Notes under the pieces: generated by a model
Seen by the model: only the letters and a program-made list of their open reading frames with translations
Told to the model about the DNA's origin: nothing
The model's database searches: none
Assembly: GCF_029240215.1 (NCBI RefSeq)
Contig: NZ_JARBTK010000001.1
Span: 1-64,000 of the forward strand
DNA: 64,000 nucleotides
From: Chryseobacterium sp.
GTDB lineage: Bacteria > Bacteroidota > Bacteroidia > Flavobacteriales > Weeksellaceae
Direction: 5' to 3'
Translations under genes and position numbers: made by a program
Part shown: piece by piece, positions 61,194-64,000 of the stretch
Position numbering within the stretch: position 1 is the stretch's first letter
Layout: each line of letters begins with the position of its first letter

Positions 61194-61221
61194 ATCAGGA
61201 GTCTTTCTCCTGATTTTTTTT
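61194..61221 (+). terminator. terminator after the LptF/G gene
   Basis: Perfect stem ATCAGGAG / CTCCTGAT with a 5-nt loop and T run. Confidence 0.9.
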
Positions 61222-61350
61222 GCTTTAAATGAAAGATATTTCTCAACGTTAAATTGAGTTATTATGAAGTTTAAATATGAGTAAACTTTAAAAATTGGTT
61301 ATGTTGTAAATAATTTTATCTTTATATTCAACAATCTGAAAATTTCAACA

Positions 61351-61689
61351 ATGAAAAAAACACTCTTTATATTCTTGATCTTCATTGGTATTTCTGCTTC
61401 AGCTCAACAAACCGATACAGAAAATTACATCAAAAAAGAAAGCATCGGCGGAAAGTTTGATTTTACAAAAAAAGTGGATGAAAAATACACAGACAGCCCA
61501 ATGATAGCTTTCGGTAATACTATTTACAATAAAAAAGATTTTGCTATTTTACTTTGGGGAGCAAATGTCAGAAATTTAGGAATAGAATCATTTGATCAGA
61601 CAGCAAAATTGTGGGAAGAAATTTATAAAAAATCTCTCACCGAACCCGAAAAGAAAGCTTTGAAAACAGGATTTGAAGCAAAATTTTAA
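61351..61689 (+). CDS. small secreted protein
   Basis: This 112-residue protein has a signal peptide (MKKTLFIFLIFIGISASAQ). The mature part is short, helical and charged: ESIGGKFDFTKKVDEKYTD, then AFGNTIYNKKDFAILLWGANVRNLGI. I recognise no domain. A -7-like TATCTTTA occurs about 30 nt upstream. It is followed by a lipoprotein gene 63 nt later in the same direction. Confidence 0.7.
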   Translation: MKKTLFIFLIFIGISASAQQTDTENYIKKESIGGKFDFTKKVDEKYTDSPMIAFGNTIYNKKDFAILLWGANVRNLGIESFDQTAKLWEEIYKKSLTEPEKKALKTGFEAKF

Positions 61690-61752
61690 TGCTGAAATCA
61701 TTTTGTCGCACATTTTTTGTTTTTGTAAACATCGGATCTCAAAACTGCTATA

Positions 61753-62397
61753 ATGAAAAAACTATTTCTAATTTCTAGTATATTCTTCATAATTTCTTGT
61801 AAAAAAGAGAATCATAAAGCTATTGAAGAGTCTGTTAACTCAGATAGTTTAACTTCAAAAACACCTAAAGATTCTTTGAAGTTGAAAAATGATCTAAATT
61901 CAGTTGACGGAATAAAAAAAGAATACAACCTGGTAAATTCAAAACTGACAGCAAAGAAACTTGATTCTGTAAGCTTTGCATATGAATGTGAAGAAAGATC
62001 AGGTAACGTTATTTATTATTCAGAAAAGGGAGTTTTAAAAGTCATAAAGCATTTCAACGCAGACAGTCATTTTTCTTCAACTGAAAATTATTTTGTGAAT
62101 GAAGGAAAACCTTATTTTGTTTTCAAAGATGATACAGTGTGGAGTTTTGACGGCGGAACTCCCGAGAAACCCGAAACAAAAGATGATATTACTGAGCAGA
62201 GGTTTTATATTGTTGAAGGTAAATCAATTCAATGTTTAGAGAAGAAATATACTTTAAAATCAAGCTCAAAAAACAATCCTCAATCTGAGAATATTCAGAA
62301 TAAAGAAATGAAAAATTGCTCGATTAATGAATTGCAGAAAACCTTTAATCTGCTTATGAAAAATAAAGATAAAAAAGGCAAAATGAATTGTCTTTAA
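61753..62397 (+). CDS. lipoprotein of unknown function
   Basis: This 214-residue protein has a clear lipoprotein signal: MKKLFLISSIFFIISC, followed by KKENHKA. The mature protein is Lys- and Ser-rich with beta-rich middle segments (VIYYSEKGVLKVIKHFN, ENYFVNEGKPYFVFKDDTVWSF). No known family is apparent. It is likely tethered to the inner or outer membrane facing the periplasm. It follows a small secreted protein gene and ends at a strong terminator shared with frr. Confidence 0.75.
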   Translation: MKKLFLISSIFFIISCKKENHKAIEESVNSDSLTSKTPKDSLKLKNDLNSVDGIKKEYNLVNSKLTAKKLDSVSFAYECEERSGNVIYYSEKGVLKVIKHFNADSHFSSTENYFVNEGKPYFVFKDDTVWSFDGGTPEKPETKDDITEQRFYIVEGKSIQCLEKKYTLKSSSKNNPQSENIQNKEMKNCSINELQKTFNLLMKNKDKKGKMNCL

Positions 62398-62401
62398 AAA
62401 T

Positions 62402-62437
62402 AAAAAGTGGTTTTGAATTTATCGAAACCACTTTTTT
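62402..62437. terminator. bidirectional terminator between the lipoprotein gene and frr
   Basis: Stem AAAAAGTGGTTT / AAACCACTTTTT with an 11-nt loop between convergent genes. Confidence 0.88.
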
Positions 62438-62455
62438 ATAATTTAAAACTGAAAA

Positions 62456-63010
62456 TTATACTTTCATAATTTCGGCTTCTTTCGCCTTAAGATGATCGTC
62501 ACAAAGTTTTACGTGCTTATCTGTAAGTATCTGAATTTCTTCTTCAGTACCTTTGATTGCATCTTCAGAAACTCCTTCCAATTTCTTTAGTTCTTTGATC
62601 CCGTTTTGTCTTGCGTTTCTTACAACGATTTTAGTATCTTCAGTTTCTCCTTTAGCCTGTTTTGCCAATTCTCTTCTTCTGTCCTCTGTCAAAGGCGGAA
62701 CATTAAGGATGATATTTTCCCCGTTATTAGAAGGTGCAAAGCCTAAGTTAGAATTAATAATAGCTTTTTCAATAGCGTTGATTGCGGTTCTATCCCAAGG
62801 TTGAATAGAAATTGTCATCGCATCGGGTACAGAAACGTTGGCAACCTGATTAAGAGGAGTTGGAGCACCATAATATTCTACCATCACATCCTGAACCATA
62901 TTCGTAGACGCACGTCCCGCTCTGATTCTTTGAAATGCATGATCCAAGTGCTTTATAGCTGCTTCCATATCATGTTTTACAGATTCTACGATAAGATCTA
63001 ATTCTTCCAT
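62456..63010 (-). CDS. frr: ribosome recycling factor
   Basis: It splits post-termination ribosomes together with EF-G. The 184 residues form the three-helix bundle plus beta domain: IVESVKHDMEAAIKHLDHAFQRIRAGRAS (in parts), MISIQPWDR-like TISIQPWDRTAI, NLGFAPSNNGENIILNVPPLTEDRR and KQAKGETEDTKIVVRNARQ. The start is set at 63010 (MEELDLIVESV); an upstream Met at 63040 would add residues foreign to the family. It is downstream of pyrH in the conserved order, with 83 nt between them. Confidence 0.96.
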   Translation of the reverse strand: MEELDLIVESVKHDMEAAIKHLDHAFQRIRAGRASTNMVQDVMVEYYGAPTPLNQVANVSVPDAMTISIQPWDRTAINAIEKAIINSNLGFAPSNNGENIILNVPPLTEDRRRELAKQAKGETEDTKIVVRNARQNGIKELKKLEGVSEDAIKGTEEEIQILTDKHVKLCDDHLKAKEAEIMKV

Positions 63011-63093
63011 TATATAATAAAAATTTGATAAGTTACACATTTGGTTAAGATGAGTAATAAGTAATTTTTTTAATAAATAATACTTTTACTTTT

Positions 63094-63801
63094 TTAAATA
63101 TTCACTAAAGTTCCAACAGATTCTCCTTCAACAATCTTCACTAAATTACCATCTTTATTCATATCAAAAACAATGATTGGTAATTTATTTTCGTGGCTTA
63201 ATGTAAAAGCAGTCATATCCATCACTTTAAGATTTTTTTCGAAAACTTCGTCGAAAGATAATGAATTGTATTTTACAGCATTTTCGTTTTTCTCAGGATC
63301 GCTGTCGTAGATTCCGTCTACTCTTGTTCCTTTTAAGATAACTTCTGCATCAATTTCTATTGCTCTTAAAGTTGCTGCCGTATCGGTTGTGAAATAAGGA
63401 TTTCCTGTTCCTGCTCCGAAGATTACCACTCTACCCTTTTCAAGGTGTCTCACAGCTCTTCTTTTGATGAAAGGTTCAGCTACTTTATCCATTTCGATGG
63501 CAGATTGTAATCTTGTTTTGATTCCTGCATCTTCCAAAGCGCCTTGTAATGCCATACCGTTGATTACAGTTGCAAGCATTCCCATGTAATCGCCCTGTAC
63601 TCTGTCCATTCCCTTTGCAGCTCCTGCCACACCACGGAAAATATTTCCTCCTCCAATTACGATCGCAATTTCGCAGCCTAAGTCAACTACTTTTTTAATT
63701 TCCTGAGCATACTCCATCAGTCTTTCGGTATCGATACCATACTGTCTGTTCCCCATCAATGCTTCACCACTCAGTTTTAGAAGGATTCTTTTATATTTCA
63801 T
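63094..63801 (-). CDS. pyrH: uridylate kinase
   Basis: It phosphorylates UMP to UDP with ATP in pyrimidine synthesis. The 235 residues of the amino-acid kinase fold show [13 protein letters not shown] at the N-terminus, then [33 protein letters not shown] (in parts) and [23 protein letters not shown]. All are diagnostic of bacterial UMP kinases, which are hexamers regulated by GTP and UTP. It is the first gene of the pyrH-frr pair, behind a short-leader promoter. Confidence 0.97.
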   Translation of the reverse strand: MKYKRILLKLSGEALMGNRQYGIDTERLMEYAQEIKKVVDLGCEIAIVIGGGNIFRGVAGAAKGMDRVQGDYMGMLATVINGMALQGALEDAGIKTRLQSAIEMDKVAEPFIKRRAVRHLEKGRVVIFGAGTGNPYFTTDTAATLRAIEIDAEVILKGTRVDGIYDSDPEKNENAVKYNSLSFDEVFEKNLKVMDMTAFTLSHENKLPIIVFDMNKDGNLVKIVEGESVGTLVNI

Positions 63802-63853
63802 CTTTAAATTTATAATAGTTTTTGAGAATTAATTTCCTCAGAAATTAACTTTG

Positions 63854-63861
63854 CAAATATA
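63854..63861 (-). promoter_or_regulatory. -7 box for pyrH-frr
   Basis: TATATTTG on the minus strand matches TAnnTTTG, 52 nt before the pyrH ATG. Confidence 0.55.
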
Positions 63862-63940
63862 ATCATTAAAAATATTGAAAAAAGAAAAATATTTAATAGT
63901 AAATAATGTTCTAAATATTTTGATAAGTACGAAAAAGGAT

Positions 63941-63948
63941 TATTTTTG
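63941..63948 (+). promoter_or_regulatory. -7 box for a gene leaving the window on the right
   Basis: TATTTTTG matches TAnnTTTG and lies 18 nt before a TTG start followed by a signal-peptide-like sequence. Confidence 0.5.
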
Positions 63949-63966
63949 CATTAATTAATTACTGAT

Positions 63967-64000
63967 TTGAAGAAAGTTCTAATTTTTTCACTATTTCTTT
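63967..64000 (+). CDS. start of an exported protein gene, cut by the window edge
   Basis: A TTG codon opens a frame reading (M)KKVLIFSLFL, a typical signal-peptide beginning. No ATG lies between the preceding in-frame stop (63952) and this codon. It is divergent from pyrH and behind a -7 box. Only 11 codons are visible, so the product cannot be identified. Confidence 0.45.
   Translation, partial: MKKVLIFSLFL

Noticed and set aside
1..64000. A defence island, prophage or integrative element
   Set aside because: No integrase, phage structural, restriction, toxin-antitoxin or CRISPR genes were seen; gene content is mostly core metabolism and envelope.

Overview
The window looks like a chromosomal segment from a member of the Flavobacteriia, most likely Chryseobacterium or a close relative in the Weeksellaceae. 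The reasons are its low GC content, the many promoters with the Bacteroidota -7 box TAnnTTTG, the rarity of Shine-Dalgarno sequences, and four secreted enzymes ending in type IX secretion (T9SS type A) sorting domains. It also has a PorT-type beta-barrel gene, a fused ResB/CcsA cytochrome c biogenesis gene and a tRNA without encoded CCA. The genus is an inference from protein resemblance, not from a search. I saw no prophage, integron, CRISPR array, transposase or restriction system.

Layout. 1-6 kb: a DEAD-box helicase, nicotinamidase (pncA), an RluB-like pseudouridine synthase with a long disordered N-terminus, aroB and an outer-membrane barrel. 6-10 kb: a leftward satD / DUF3307 / purC / purF unit, interrupted by a four-helix-bundle (23S rRNA intervening-sequence type) gene that carries an early stop and is framed by inverted repeats. 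10-17 kb: a secreted endonuclease I, an acyl-CoA dehydrogenase and a large secreted metallopeptidase. 17-23 kb: a small operon (MazG-like, thioredoxin-like, DUF4230), then thrS, infC (probable ATA start), a structured GC-rich spacer, rpmI and rplT. 22.7-25.2 kb: two tandem M28 peptidases.

25.2-32.4 kb: a complete leftward histidine operon, hisG-D-C-B-H-A-F-IE. It is preceded by a promoter, a 15-residue leader peptide with four His codons around one Tyr, and a terminator that can be disrupted by a competing pairing, so it looks like a translation-coupled attenuator. 32.4-38 kb: cell-surface glycosylation genes, dapD and an NlpC/P60 lipoprotein. 38-47 kb: a tRNA-Ala(GGC), a MarR-GNAT operon in which the GNAT gene has a nonsense codon and the promoter contains an 18-bp perfect palindrome, and an RND efflux operon behind its own GbsR/MarR-type regulator. 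47-52.7 kb: lysine catabolism (lysine 6-transaminase plus a semialdehyde dehydrogenase), small regulators and an SPFH protein. 52.9-64 kb: fused ResB/CcsA, ftsK, lolA, an LptF/G-type permease, two small envelope proteins, frr and pyrH.

Most of the window is ordinary core genome. The most interesting material is non-coding: the his attenuator, two promoter-embedded palindromes next to MarR-type regulators, clustered TATAAG motifs before satD, the structured infC-rpmI spacer, and several families of dispersed inverted repeats. Two single in-frame stop codons mark recent gene decay.
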